Shown here piece by piece: positions 7,466 through 16,836 of a stretch of 64,000 nucleotides of DNA. The stretch covers positions 62,001 through 126,000 of the forward strand of contig JAVJTC010000027.1 in assembly GCA_040219085.1 (NCBI GenBank). The letters are read 5' to 3'. Both the position numbers and the translations under genes were made by a program. Source of the stretch: Acidimicrobiales bacterium (GTDB lineage Bacteria; Actinomycetota; Acidimicrobiia; Acidimicrobiales; JAVJTC01). Every line of letters starts with the position of its first letter. The first letter of the stretch is position 1. The notes below the pieces were generated by a model. It saw only the letters and a list, made by a program, of their open reading frames with translations. It ran no database searches and was not told where the DNA came from.

Positions 7466-8677
7466 ATGAGCAACAGGACCTCCATGCGATCACTCGCAGC
7501 CCGCGCCGCGGGGGCCGTACTCGCCGCGGCTGTGCTCTCCGCTGTCGGCGCGCCCCTCCTCGCGCAGGAGTCGATCGACGAGGCTGAGGAGCTCCGCGAG
7601 GACGCCCGCAACGCCCAACTCGATGCCGAGGTCCGGATCGAACTCCTCGAGGCCTATGACGACGATGTCGTCGCGGCGCTCGCCGCGGCGAACGAACTCG
7701 TCGAGCTCCAGCGTGCACGGGTCGAGGCGGTACAACTCGAGCTCGATCAGGCCCGCACCGAGCAGCGCCAGGTCGAGATCGCCCTGGAATGGGGGGCGGT
7801 GGATCTCGAGACGCTGCGCGAGCAGGCCCGGATCGTCGCGGTGGAGGCATACCTGACCGCCGGGGACCGTCAGCGCACGGAGTTCGTCCTTTCGGCCGAC
7901 TCCGTCAACGAGGCCGCCACCCGCCTGGCCATGCTCGACGCCGTCTCCGATTCCGCCACGGAGGTGCTCGAGCAGCTCCGGGTCGCCACCGACGAACACG
8001 ATGCCGCGCTCGCGTCCGTCGACGAGTTGATCGCCCGGATCGAGCGCACCGAGGCGGAGCTCGCCGTCGAGCTCGCGGAACTCACCGAGCAGGAAGCCCG
8101 CCAGGCCGAGATCAAGGCCGAGCTCGACGCCAGGATCGCGGTGTGGGAGGAGGAGCTCAGCGCCTTCGAGGCTGAGGAGGCGCGCCTCAGCAGCTTCATC
8201 GTCCAGACCCAGGCAGCCCAGGCCGCGGCGGCTGCGGCGGCCTCGGCCAGAGCCAACGGAACGTTCGTCCCGGATCTCAGCGCCGTGTCGACCCAGGGAT
8301 TCGTCTACCCGACCGCCGGCGGGATCAGCTCGGGATTCGGACAACGACTCCACCCGATCCTCGGCTACTACCGGATGCACAACGGCATCGACATGGGCGG
8401 GGGATTCGGAAGCCCCATATGGGCGAGCAAGGGCGGCGTCGTGATCTCCGCCGGGTGGAACGGCGGCTACGGCAACGCGGTCATCATCGACCACGGTGAC
8501 GGTGTCGCGACCCTCTACGGCCACCAGTCAGAGCTGTTCGTCTCCACGGGCCAGAGCGTCAGCACGGGTGAGCGGATCGGATCGATCGGCTCGACGGGCC
8601 TGTCGACCGGACCGCACCTGCACTTCGAGGTGCGCGTCGCAGGCGCCCCCGTCGACCCGCTGCTCTTCATGCCCTGA
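7466..8677 (+). CDS. Secreted coiled-coil M23 metallopeptidase (EnvC/NlpD-like)
   Basis: A 403-residue secreted protein. A signal peptide covers about residues 1-33 (AARAAGAVLAAAVLSAVGAPLLAQ). A long Glu/Arg/Ala coiled coil follows (about 36-255). The C-terminal ~125 residues are an M23 domain: SSGFGQRLHPILGYYRMHNGIDMGG supplies the HxxxD zinc site, and GPHLHFEV supplies the HxH motif. All ligands are present, so it is probably an active peptidoglycan endopeptidase rather than an EnvC-type activator. The ATG at 7466 gives a complete signal peptide. The ATG at 7484 (MRSLAARAAG) is an alternative with a somewhat better AGGA upstream. Confidence 0.87.
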   Translation: MSNRTSMRSLAARAAGAVLAAAVLSAVGAPLLAQESIDEAEELREDARNAQLDAEVRIELLEAYDDDVVAALAAANELVELQRARVEAVQLELDQARTEQRQVEIALEWGAVDLETLREQARIVAVEAYLTAGDRQRTEFVLSADSVNEAATRLAMLDAVSDSATEVLEQLRVATDEHDAALASVDELIARIERTEAELAVELAELTEQEARQAEIKAELDARIAVWEEELSAFEAEEARLSSFIVQTQAAQAAAAAAASARANGTFVPDLSAVSTQGFVYPTAGGISSGFGQRLHPILGYYRMHNGIDMGGGFGSPIWASKGGVVISAGWNGGYGNAVIIDHGDGVATLYGHQSELFVSTGQSVSTGERIGSIGSTGLSTGPHLHFEVRVAGAPVDPLLFMP

Positions 8678-8717
8678 GGGCGGCGGATCCCCTGTTGTCG
8701 CTCTTCATGCCCTGAGG
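8662..8717. repeat. 18-bp direct repeat at the 3' end of the M23 gene
   Basis: An 18-base sequence (GCTCTTCATGCCCTGAGG) containing the last codons and stop of the M23 gene occurs at 8662-8679 and again at 8700-8717, offset by 38 bases. It looks like a small duplication of the gene end. The second copy is non-coding. Confidence 0.85.
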
Positions 8718-8727
8718 CCGGCGTCGC

Positions 8728-9495
8728 TCAGCCGGCGCGGCGAAGGGTGAGACGGAACCGCAGAACTTCGCGCAGAGCCCTACCGGCGAAGCGGGCGAGG
8801 CGCCATACGGCGGCGCCTCCCTGCCACATCGTCCCCGTCGCCTCCTCGCCGCGGCGCACCCGGTGGCGGACTTCGATCTCGACGTGGGCGACACCGGAGC
8901 GCGCCTCGAGCATCGTCAACAGGACGTGGGGCACCAGCGCGTCCGTGTCGACATCGCCGAGGAGGTCGGCGAGAACCGGTGCCCGGTAGACCCGGAAGGG
9001 GCAGTTGACGTCGGCGCGTCGGGCCCCGAAGGCGAGCCGGCTGAGGACGACCAGGAGACGGCTGAGCACCACCCGGAACCACGGGTCCACCCGTGCGACG
9101 CGTCGGCCTGTGGCCACGTCGGCGCCGGCACGCACCGCTGCCAGTAGGGGGGCGAAGTCATCCGCCTCGAACTGGCCGTCGCCATCGACCTGGGCGACCA
9201 CATCCGCTCCGAGCTCCAGGCAGCGGCGGTAGGCGCGCACCACGGTGGGACCGTGACCGCCGTTGACGGCGCCTTCGTCGACGATGATCTCGACTCCCGA
9301 CGGAAGACCGGAGACACCGCGAACCACATGGAGCGTGTCATCGGTCGACACGTCGTCGGCCACCACCAGCGAGACGCGTCCCGCCTCGCCAGCCAGGGCA
9401 TCCGCGAGCTCGGACAGGAAGCCCGCGATCCCGTCCGCCTCGTTGTAGGCGGGGATGGCGACAGCGAGATGGTCGATCCGACGGAGTCCTGGCAC
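8728..9495 (-). CDS. Family 2 glycosyltransferase (dolichol-phosphate mannosyltransferase-like)
   Basis: A 255-residue GT2 enzyme with a single GT-A domain and no obvious membrane helices. Motifs: LAVAIPAYNEADGIAGFL at the N-terminus, VVADDVSTDDT (nucleotide binding), VAQVDGDGQFEADDF (DxD-like metal site), then FRVYRAPVL. The GTG at 9495 is the only reasonable start after the gcvP stop, 11 bases upstream. The C-terminus (WRLARFAGRALREVLRFRLTLRR) is basic and may contact the membrane. It probably makes a polyprenyl-phosphate sugar or adds a sugar to a lipid carrier. The donor and acceptor cannot be told from sequence. Confidence 0.82.
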   Translation of the reverse strand: MPGLRRIDHLAVAIPAYNEADGIAGFLSELADALAGEAGRVSLVVADDVSTDDTLHVVRGVSGLPSGVEIIVDEGAVNGGHGPTVVRAYRRCLELGADVVAQVDGDGQFEADDFAPLLAAVRAGADVATGRRVARVDPWFRVVLSRLLVVLSRLAFGARRADVNCPFRVYRAPVLADLLGDVDTDALVPHVLLTMLEARSGVAHVEIEVRHRVRRGEEATGTMWQGGAAVWRLARFAGRALREVLRFRLTLRRAG

Positions 9496-9506
9496 GGCTC
9501 CGGACG

Positions 9507-12422
9507 CTATCGGTGGGAGCTCGGTGACGCGTCGCGGTAGGAGTCGAGCGACGGGCAGTCGCAGGCGAGATTGCGGTCGCCCCATGCCTCGTCGATCCGT
9601 CCGACCGGGGCCCTGTACGTCCCGTCGGACAGTTCCGCGGGGCCGTAGGTCGCGATCGAGCGCGGGTACGGGCGGTCCCACTTCTCGGCGCTCAGATCGG
9701 CGACCGTGTGTGGCGCCCGGCGCAGGGGACTGTCCTCGAGGGACCATCGCCCGTCGACGATCCCGTCGATCTCCGCGCGGATGGCGATCATCACGTCGCA
9801 GAACCGGTCGATGTCGGCGAGCGACTCGGACTCGGTCGGCTCCACCATCATCGTTCCCGCGACCGGGAACGACACCGTCGGCGCGTGGATCCCGGCGTCC
9901 ATCAGGCGCTTGGCCACGTCGGCCACGGTGACCCCGGTCTCGTCGCGTACCGGGCGCAGGTCGATGATGCACTCGTGGGCGACGCGGCCCGACACCCCCC
10001 GGTACAGGACGGGGAAGTACGCGTCGAGGCGTTCGGCGACGTAGTTGGCGGCGAGAATCGCCACCCGGGTCGCCCGGGTCAGGCCCTGCGGGCCCATCAT
10101 GGCCAGATACATCCACGGGATGGGCAGGATGCCCGCCGACCCCCAGGGGGCGGCGGACACGGGGCCGGGGCCCGATCGGGGCCCGGCATCGGCGACGAGA
10201 GGGTGGTTCGGGAGGTGGGGGGCCAGGTGGGCCTTCGCCGCGACAGGACCGACCCCCGGACCGCCTCCACCGTGGGGGATGCAGAACGTCTTGTGCAGGT
10301 TCAGGTGCGACACGTCCGCCCCGAACTCGCCGGGCCGGGCGAGCCCCACCAGCGCATTGAGGTTCGCACCGTCGAGGTAGACCTGTCCGCCGTTGGCGTG
10401 GACGATCTCGCAGACCTCGACGATGCCGGGCTCGAAGACGCCGTGGGTCGACGGATAGGTCACCATCAGTGCCGCCAACTCGTCCCCGGCCTCCGTCGCC
10501 CTGGCTCTCAGGTCGGTGATGTCCACGTTGCCGGCCTCGTCGCAGTCGACGACGGTGACGTCCATGCCGGCCATCACCGCGCTAGCGGCGTTGGTGCCGT
10601 GGGCCGAGCTCGGGATGAGGCAGATCCGGCGCTGTGCGTCGCCGCGCGAGCGGTGGTACCCCCGGATCGCCAGCAGGCCGGCGAGTTCTCCCTGGGATCC
10701 GGCGTTCGGCTGCAGGGAGACGGCGTCGTAGCCGGTGATCTCAGCGAGCCAGGACTCGAGATCGGCGAAGATGCGCCGGTAGCCGACGCTGCGTGAGTCC
10801 GGAGCGAACGGATGGATGTTCGCGAATGCCGGCCAGGAGATCGGTTCCATCTCGGCAGCGGCGTTCAGCTTCATGGTGCACGAACCGAGGGGGATCATCG
10901 TGCGGTCCAGGGCGAGATCCCGGTCGCTCAGGCGCCGCAGCCACCGCAACATGGCGGTCTCGGAGCGGTGCTCTGCGAAGACGGGGCTCGTCATGAACGG
11001 ACTGCTGCGGGCGAGGCGACCGAGCGCTTCTGGTCGGCCCTCGTCCAACTCGGCGACGTCGGTCTCGTCGAGGGCGAGCCCGAGCGCACGCCAGATGGCG
11101 GTCACCGTCGCGGCGTCGGAGGTCTCGTCGAGGGCGACGGCGACCGTGTCGGCGTCGACGCGCCGGATGTCGTAACCCTGCTCGACGGCGGAGGCCACCA
11201 CCGCGTCGGCGCGGCCGGCCACCTCGAACGCGACGGTGTCGAAGAACGCCTCGTGGCGGAGTCTCACCCCTTGGCGGCGCGCGCCGTCGGCCATGACCGC
11301 CGCGAGACGGTGGACCCGCGACGCGATTCTCCGGAGGCCGTTCGGGCCGTGGTACGCACCGTACGCGGCCGCGAGGACCGCCAACAGGACCTGGGCCGTA
11401 CAGATGTTGCTCGTGGCCTTCTGGCGGCGGATGTGCTGCTCACGTGTCTGCAGAGCCAGGCGTAGCGCGGGTCGGTCGTCGACGTCGCGCGAGACGCCCA
11501 CGAGCCTGCCGGGGAGCGCACGTTGGTACTCGTCGCGGACGGCGATGGCGGCTGCGTGCGGGCCACCGAAGCCGAGGGGCACGCCGAAACGCTGCGTAGA
11601 CGCGACCACGACGTCCACGTCGTGGTCACCGGGCGGAGTCACGACGCAACAGGCGAGCAGGTCGACCGCTGCGGCCACGAGTGCGCCCCGCTCATGGGCG
11701 GCGGCGACGAGCGGAGCGAGGTCGCGAAGCTCGCCGGTCGTGGTCGGCTGCTGGACGAGGACTCCGAATGCCCCGTCGACCGGTTCGGCGGGATCGGCCA
11801 CGACGATCTCGATACCGAGTGGCTCGGCGCGCGTCGCGACGACGGCGATCGTCTGGGGGTGGCATGCCTCGTCCACCACGAACCGTTCGCCGGGTGCATC
11901 ACTGTGGACACGGCGCAGGAGTGTCATGGCCTCCGCCGCGGCGGTGGATTCGTCGAGCAGCGATGCATTGGCGAGTTCCCTGCCGGTCAGGTCCGCCACC
12001 ATCGTCTGGAAGGCGAGAAGCAGCTCGAGACGCCCCTGGGATATCTCGGGCTGGTACGGCGTGTAGGCCGTGTACCACGACGGGTTCTCCAGGATCATGC
12101 GCCGCAGCACGGGCGGCGTCACGGTGTCGTGGTAGCCCATGCCGATGAGCGGCCTGACCACCTCGTTGGTCCCGGCGATGGCCCGCAGGGCATCCAGCGC
12201 CGCGACCTCGTCGATGGCCGGTGGCAGATCGAGTTCGCGGGCGCTCCGGATGGCCGGCGGCACCACCGCGTCGCTGAGCGCTTCGAGCGACGCGGCACCT
12301 ACGACCTCCAGCATTCGCGAGATCTCGGTTTCGTCGGGACCGATGTGGCGGGCGACGAAGGCGTCGCGCGCGGTCAGGTCCTCGAGGGAACGGCGGAGGT
12401 CGTCGGAAGGGGTCGTGGTCAT
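9507..12422 (-). CDS. gcvP: Glycine dehydrogenase (decarboxylating), P-protein of the glycine cleavage system
   Basis: This 971-residue single-chain P-protein decarboxylates glycine with PLP and passes the aminomethyl group to the lipoyl H-protein. Residues near 10-25 ([17 protein letters not shown]) are the typical N-terminus. The PLP lysine lies in [23 protein letters not shown] (about residue 700), followed by [19 protein letters not shown]. The ATG at 12422 (MTTTPSDD) is preferred; a slightly longer reading from 12482 lacks family similarity. A TAGGGT hexamer (12444-12439) lies 16 bases upstream. The gcvT and gcvH partners are not in the window. Confidence 0.95.
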   Translation of the reverse strand: MTTTPSDDLRRSLEDLTARDAFVARHIGPDETEISRMLEVVGAASLEALSDAVVPPAIRSARELDLPPAIDEVAALDALRAIAGTNEVVRPLIGMGYHDTVTPPVLRRMILENPSWYTAYTPYQPEISQGRLELLLAFQTMVADLTGRELANASLLDESTAAAEAMTLLRRVHSDAPGERFVVDEACHPQTIAVVATRAEPLGIEIVVADPAEPVDGAFGVLVQQPTTTGELRDLAPLVAAAHERGALVAAAVDLLACCVVTPPGDHDVDVVVASTQRFGVPLGFGGPHAAAIAVRDEYQRALPGRLVGVSRDVDDRPALRLALQTREQHIRRQKATSNICTAQVLLAVLAAAYGAYHGPNGLRRIASRVHRLAAVMADGARRQGVRLRHEAFFDTVAFEVAGRADAVVASAVEQGYDIRRVDADTVAVALDETSDAATVTAIWRALGLALDETDVAELDEGRPEALGRLARSSPFMTSPVFAEHRSETAMLRWLRRLSDRDLALDRTMIPLGSCTMKLNAAAEMEPISWPAFANIHPFAPDSRSVGYRRIFADLESWLAEITGYDAVSLQPNAGSQGELAGLLAIRGYHRSRGDAQRRICLIPSSAHGTNAASAVMAGMDVTVVDCDEAGNVDITDLRARATEAGDELAALMVTYPSTHGVFEPGIVEVCEIVHANGGQVYLDGANLNALVGLARPGEFGADVSHLNLHKTFCIPHGGGGPGVGPVAAKAHLAPHLPNHPLVADAGPRSGPGPVSAAPWGSAGILPIPWMYLAMMGPQGLTRATRVAILAANYVAERLDAYFPVLYRGVSGRVAHECIIDLRPVRDETGVTVADVAKRLMDAGIHAPTVSFPVAGTMMVEPTESESLADIDRFCDVMIAIRAEIDGIVDGRWSLEDSPLRRAPHTVADLSAEKWDRPYPRSIATYGPAELSDGTYRAPVGRIDEAWGDRNLACDCPSLDSYRDASPSSHR

Positions 12423-12500
12423 CGTCGGATCGCCGTCGACCCTATCCAGCTGCGACGGTCGGCCGATAGCCGATCGGAGCAAATCGTCGGGGTCGCGGGA

Positions 12501-14654
12501 TCATCGCGGCGGTGCCGCTACGAGGGCCTCGTCGATGGCCACCGCCAGATCGGGGGCGAGCCAGGCCGAGTAGGTGTCCGTGAGGTGGTGGACGTCCTTG
12601 TAGGTCACGATGCCCGCTGCGGTGACAGCGGCGCACCGTCCGCCGGGACAGACGATGTCCGCGCCGTCGATCACGGCGAGGCCCGACGTGGAGGCGGCCG
12701 CGTCGATGATGCGGTCGAGACCGGCCAGAGGCGTCACCGCGAACGAACACGCCGAGGGATCCGCGAGGTTCGCCGACAGGCACTCGGGTACGTCGACGTC
12801 GTGGCGCGTCCCGTCGGGATCCACCGAGACGGAGCGGGGCGTGTCGAGGATCACGACGACGTCACCTGCGACGTCCAACAGACGCTCGTAGGTCGCCCGG
12901 CTCGCTGCGGACCACAGATCCGCCGATGCGGGGTCGGCGTCGTCGACCTCACGGCCCTGCTCGTCGAGCAGACCGACGGCGTGGAAGGAGATGTGGGTGA
13001 ACACGACGAGATCGGGCTCGATCTCGGCCAGGTCGTCCATGACGTTACGCGCCCAGGCGGCACAGTCCCGGTACGGCTCGCGCAGACCGCTGTTCCACTG
13101 CGGCGGAAGCCCGATGTAGGGCGCACAGGCACTCTTCGTGCTCGAGATGAGGCGCCACGAGCGGGCCCGTGCGATGCCGGCGAGGGCCTGTTGCCAGTTC
13201 AGTGCGTGGCTGTCGCCGATCACCGCCACGACGACGGAACCATCGGGGTCACCCAGCTCGCACCACTGCGGCTCGTCGCCGGACCAGTCGAGGTGCCCGC
13301 AGGCATCGCGGTCGTCGGCGGCGTCGCGCGGGGTCATCGCGAACGGGCCGTCGGGTCGCTGCGGTATCGGACCGGCCGTGGCCGCTGCAGCGTCGGCGGC
13401 GCGCGGGGGACCCGGGCCATCGCCGCCGTCGGCCCGGATGTCCCCGGCATCTACCACGCGCACGACGGTGTCTCCGCCGGTGTCGACCGAGCCCGCGACG
13501 ACACCCAGCGTGAGCAGGGGCAGGACCATCGCCGCGCCCCCCAGCGTCAGGCTCGCGCGCCGCGAAGCGAGTCCGCGAGCGTGGCGGACGGGGTCCTCCA
13601 CGAGTCGCCGCGTCACGACCGCGAGGGCGAGCGAACCAGCAGCTGCGAGGGCCTTCACGAGGTTCTCGTCGAGTGGGCCACCCCCGCGGCGGTTCCAGAG
13701 GATCGCGATCCCTATCGCAGGCCAGTGCCACAGGTACCAGCCATAGGAGTTCCGTCCGATTGCGACCGGGAGCCGCGAGCCGAGCGCGTCGTGGACGGTC
13801 GAGCCCCGCCCACCCGACACGATGATCAGAACCGTCCCCATCGTCGGAACCAGGGCCCACGTGCCGGGCCAGCGTGTGGACTCGTCGACGAGCAGCGCCG
13901 CCGCGACGATCACAGCGAGGCCGGTGGCCGCCGCGACCGCCGACCACCGTCGGGGTAGTGACACCGACAGCGACGACTTCGGGCTCATGGCGAACGCCAC
14001 GAGGGCGCCGGCGCCCATCTGCCACAGGCGTAGATGCGTCCAGTAGTAGCCCGCCGCGGCCGTCGACGACGCCGAGGCTCCGAAGGAGACGACGACCCCC
14101 ACGGTCAGGACCGCGAGGATCGCACCACGCCTGCGGTGCGGCGCGTAGCGCGTCGTCAGGGCGACCACGATTGCGAACAGAACCGGCCACACGACGTAGA
14201 ACTGCTCTTCGACCGACAGCGACCAGTAGTGCAGCAGCAGAGAGTCCGTGACGTCGGTGTCGGTGTAGGCGGTCGACTGGCCGGCGAAGCGCCAGTTCGC
14301 GAAGTACAGGAGCGCGGCTCGAGCGTCCCCGAACAGGCGGTCGCGTGCGAGCGGAGCGACCAGCACCGCTCCCGCGGCAACCGTCGCGGCGAGGACCAGC
14401 ACGGCCATGGGGAGCAGACGGCGCACCCGGCGGGCCACGAACGAACCCAGCGAGAAGCGTCCCGTCGAGTCGACCTCGACGAGCATCAGGCTGGTGATGA
14501 GGAAGCCGGAGATGACGAAGAAGACGTCGACACCGACGAACCCGCCGGAGAACCAGGGCACGCCGGCATGGAACAGGACGACCACGCCGATCGCGACGGC
14601 GCGCAGCCCGTCGATGTCGCCGCGGTAGGGAGGGCGGTCCGCTCGGGGGGTCAT
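12501..14654 (-). CDS. OafA/YrhL-type membrane acyltransferase with C-terminal SGNH domain
   Basis: A 717-residue fusion. The N-terminal ~370 residues form the acyltransferase-3 domain with about ten membrane helices: YRGDIDGLRAVAIGVVVLFH (active-site His), GGFVGVDVFFVISGFLI, LLHYWSLSVEEQFYVVWP and YGWYLWHWPAI. A Pro/Asp-rich linker (about 400-440) leads to an extracytoplasmic SGNH hydrolase-like domain with VIGDSHALNWQQ (Ser) and, near the end, YKDVHHLTDTYS (Asp/His). Such fusions O-acetylate extracellular glycans or peptidoglycan. It is translated just after the 724-residue PLP protein, whose stop is 7 bases upstream, so it may belong to the same transcript. Confidence 0.9.
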   Translation of the reverse strand: MTPRADRPPYRGDIDGLRAVAIGVVVLFHAGVPWFSGGFVGVDVFFVISGFLITSLMLVEVDSTGRFSLGSFVARRVRRLLPMAVLVLAATVAAGAVLVAPLARDRLFGDARAALLYFANWRFAGQSTAYTDTDVTDSLLLHYWSLSVEEQFYVVWPVLFAIVVALTTRYAPHRRRGAILAVLTVGVVVSFGASASSTAAAGYYWTHLRLWQMGAGALVAFAMSPKSSLSVSLPRRWSAVAAATGLAVIVAAALLVDESTRWPGTWALVPTMGTVLIIVSGGRGSTVHDALGSRLPVAIGRNSYGWYLWHWPAIGIAILWNRRGGGPLDENLVKALAAAGSLALAVVTRRLVEDPVRHARGLASRRASLTLGGAAMVLPLLTLGVVAGSVDTGGDTVVRVVDAGDIRADGGDGPGPPRAADAAAATAGPIPQRPDGPFAMTPRDAADDRDACGHLDWSGDEPQWCELGDPDGSVVVAVIGDSHALNWQQALAGIARARSWRLISSTKSACAPYIGLPPQWNSGLREPYRDCAAWARNVMDDLAEIEPDLVVFTHISFHAVGLLDEQGREVDDADPASADLWSAASRATYERLLDVAGDVVVILDTPRSVSVDPDGTRHDVDVPECLSANLADPSACSFAVTPLAGLDRIIDAAASTSGLAVIDGADIVCPGGRCAAVTAAGIVTYKDVHHLTDTYSAWLAPDLAVAIDEALVAAPPR

Positions 14655-14661
14655 GGCCGGG

Positions 14662-16836
14662 TCAGCCCGGTGGTCCGACTGTCGCAGTGGTCCGGGGTCC
14701 CGGGTAGGGCGCTGCGGGTGGAATCACCTCCAGGTGGTCCACCACGAGTGCGACCTTCGCCAGGGCGTCGCGGGCATCGGCGACCTCGCGCTCCAGACGC
14801 GCCCGCCAGTCACGCCCCCGCGTGTGGTCGAAGACGATCCGGGTCAGGGTCGGTGCACCGAACGCGATTCTCAGAGCGACGAGCGGATGGTCGTCGGAAC
14901 CACCGACCCGGACCGGTTGGCCCAGATCGAACTCGCGTCCCGCGAGCTCGCGTGTCGGGCGGTCGAGCGTCGGTGACAACTCGTCGCGCAGGTCGATCCT
15001 CACCAGACGGTGAACCAGGGCGAGACGGGCCGCGTCGACGGGCAGCGTGGTCCGGGGGTCGATCACCGCGAAGGTGAAGATCGTCGGTAGGTCGTCGAGA
15101 CCGACGTCGTCCGAGGTGGGCTCGCGGGTGTACGGGCTCACCACCAGCTCGACCCCGGGTGTCTCCAGGACGACGCGCCGCAGCTGGACGGCGAGCTCGC
15201 GCAGGATCTCGTCCCGCAGCGACGGCGACAGGGACAGGAACGAGCCCATCTCGTCGAGTGCAGCCTCCCAACGCAGCACGAGTCCCAGGTTTGCGACGTG
15301 TGACGCCCCCAGGTGAGCCAGCTCGGGGGGAAGACTCACCGAATCGAGGTGATCGCCAAGATTCGGTCGCGGGGTGGCCGCGCTGAGCCGGTCGGCGTGG
15401 CCGCGGGGCAGGATCACCGCGCCGGAGAAGGGGGGCCCTGCGAAGAACTTCGATCCCGTCACGATCACCATGCGGCCGGCTTCGACATGGCCACGGACCG
15501 TCGCCTGGTCCACTCTCATCTGTGCCGCGTCGACCAGGACAGCGATCCTGTCGCCGTGACGGGCCTGGAGATCCTCGACGCACGTCACGGACGGAAGGCG
15601 GATCCCGGTCTTCGATCCGTCGACGAGGTGGACCAGGACGTGGCGTCCGGCTGTCACTGCGGCGTCGGCCGCGGCAGTCACGTCGGCATCGACGGCGGAT
15701 GTCGCCCGCAGGGAACCGTCGCTTTCGCGGACCGCCACCGTCGCCGCCTCGATGTCGAGGCCGCGGAACGGCTCAACGGCGATGCGCGTGTCGACCGGCC
15801 CGCCGAGTGGGGTGTGGAGACTGAAGTGGCGACCACGTGCCGCCGGGAGCGTCCCGCTGCCGACCTCGCGCGGAGCCACCACGATCGTCGTCACGGGGGC
15901 CCCCGCCGCGGCGCAGACGGCCGCCAGCAGGGCGACGTACTCGGCGTCGGTCCCCGACGGGGTGGGCACGACGGACGCGCCAGCCGCGCGTAGACCCAGC
16001 GCGGCGCCGAGGCGCTCGCGTACCCGGCGCCACTCTGCGGTGAGAACAGCGGCCCGGTTGCCGTCGAGGGATGCCCGCAGGAGTCGACGGCGCAGAGTGG
16101 AGGCCGCCGCGTAGGCACGTTCGGTCGGAGACGAGGCGGTGCACGACGAGAACGACGAGACCCACGGGGTCGGTCGTAGCGCCACGCCGTAGGGGTTGCG
16201 CCCCGTCGACCAGTCGATCGCCTGCCGGTCGTCGCCGCCGACGGACAGCAGGACGTTGGTGGGCAGCGCGAGGTCCAGGGCCGGCCGAGCGAGTCGAACC
16301 GCACGTTCGATCGTGGCCGCGTCGGGTTGGATGTCGGTGCCACGCTCGATCAGGGCCTCGGCGAGCTTGCGGGAGAGATCGGCATCGTGGGCCGCGGCCG
16401 CGGGCGCAGCGGCTCTCGTGTGGACCCTTCGGGCGACCTCGACGCTGTTCGGCGGGACCATCGATGCGTCGATTCCGTCCGCAGCCGACACGATGCCGAC
16501 GTAGGCGACTGCCGTGAGGTGGGCCAGCATCCGGTAGGCGAAGGCCACCGCCTCGTCGTCGGAGTCGTCGTCACGCTCCAACTCGGCAAGTTCCAACGCC
16601 TCGCGGAGGTGCAGTGCGGCGAGCGTCGGGTCCGTCGCGACCGACGGAGCCAACTGGATCCGATCGGACGTGACGACGAACGGCAGGCCCCCGTCGGGGA
16701 GGCTCACGTCGAGGGACCACCCGGCGAGCAGGGGAGCGAACTCCGGAAGCCCACACACCTCCAAGAGCGCGAGCGGGTGCGGACGTCCGCCCTCGGGCGT
16801 GTGTTGGACCGGCGGGCGGACGGGGTGCACGCTCAC
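14662..16836 (-). CDS. Unusual 724-residue fold-type I PLP-dependent enzyme
   Basis: I do not recognise a named family. Residues 1-~280 are a helical, Ala/Arg-rich region of unknown role, containing a pair of segments LREALELAELERDDD and AFAYRMLAHLTAVAYVG. From about 285 the protein looks like a fold-type I PLP enzyme: PTPSGTDAEY (292-300, phosphate-binding turn), VLVDAAQM (434-441, Asp that would pair with the pyridine nitrogen) and TGSKFFAGPPFSGAVIL (460-476, candidate Schiff-base Lys463). The small C-terminal domain runs to the end. The motif style is closest to class V aminotransferase/cysteine desulfurase enzymes. The GTG start at 16836 overlaps the upstream lyase stop as GTGA, so the two are translationally coupled. 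The substrate is unknown. Confidence 0.65.
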   Translation of the reverse strand: MSVHPVRPPVQHTPEGGRPHPLALLEVCGLPEFAPLLAGWSLDVSLPDGGLPFVVTSDRIQLAPSVATDPTLAALHLREALELAELERDDDSDDEAVAFAYRMLAHLTAVAYVGIVSAADGIDASMVPPNSVEVARRVHTRAAAPAAAAHDADLSRKLAEALIERGTDIQPDAATIERAVRLARPALDLALPTNVLLSVGGDDRQAIDWSTGRNPYGVALRPTPWVSSFSSCTASSPTERAYAAASTLRRRLLRASLDGNRAAVLTAEWRRVRERLGAALGLRAAGASVVPTPSGTDAEYVALLAAVCAAAGAPVTTIVVAPREVGSGTLPAARGRHFSLHTPLGGPVDTRIAVEPFRGLDIEAATVAVRESDGSLRATSAVDADVTAAADAAVTAGRHVLVHLVDGSKTGIRLPSVTCVEDLQARHGDRIAVLVDAAQMRVDQATVRGHVEAGRMVIVTGSKFFAGPPFSGAVILPRGHADRLSAATPRPNLGDHLDSVSLPPELAHLGASHVANLGLVLRWEAALDEMGSFLSLSPSLRDEILRELAVQLRRVVLETPGVELVVSPYTREPTSDDVGLDDLPTIFTFAVIDPRTTLPVDAARLALVHRLVRIDLRDELSPTLDRPTRELAGREFDLGQPVRVGGSDDHPLVALRIAFGAPTLTRIVFDHTRGRDWRARLEREVADARDALAKVALVVDHLEVIPPAAPYPGPRTTATVGPPG

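Noticed and set aside
11523-13958. Open frame of about 800 codons on the plus strand opposite gcvP and the acyltransferase
   Set aside because: It spans two unrelated minus-strand genes and reads as RRG/GGR-type shadow sequence.
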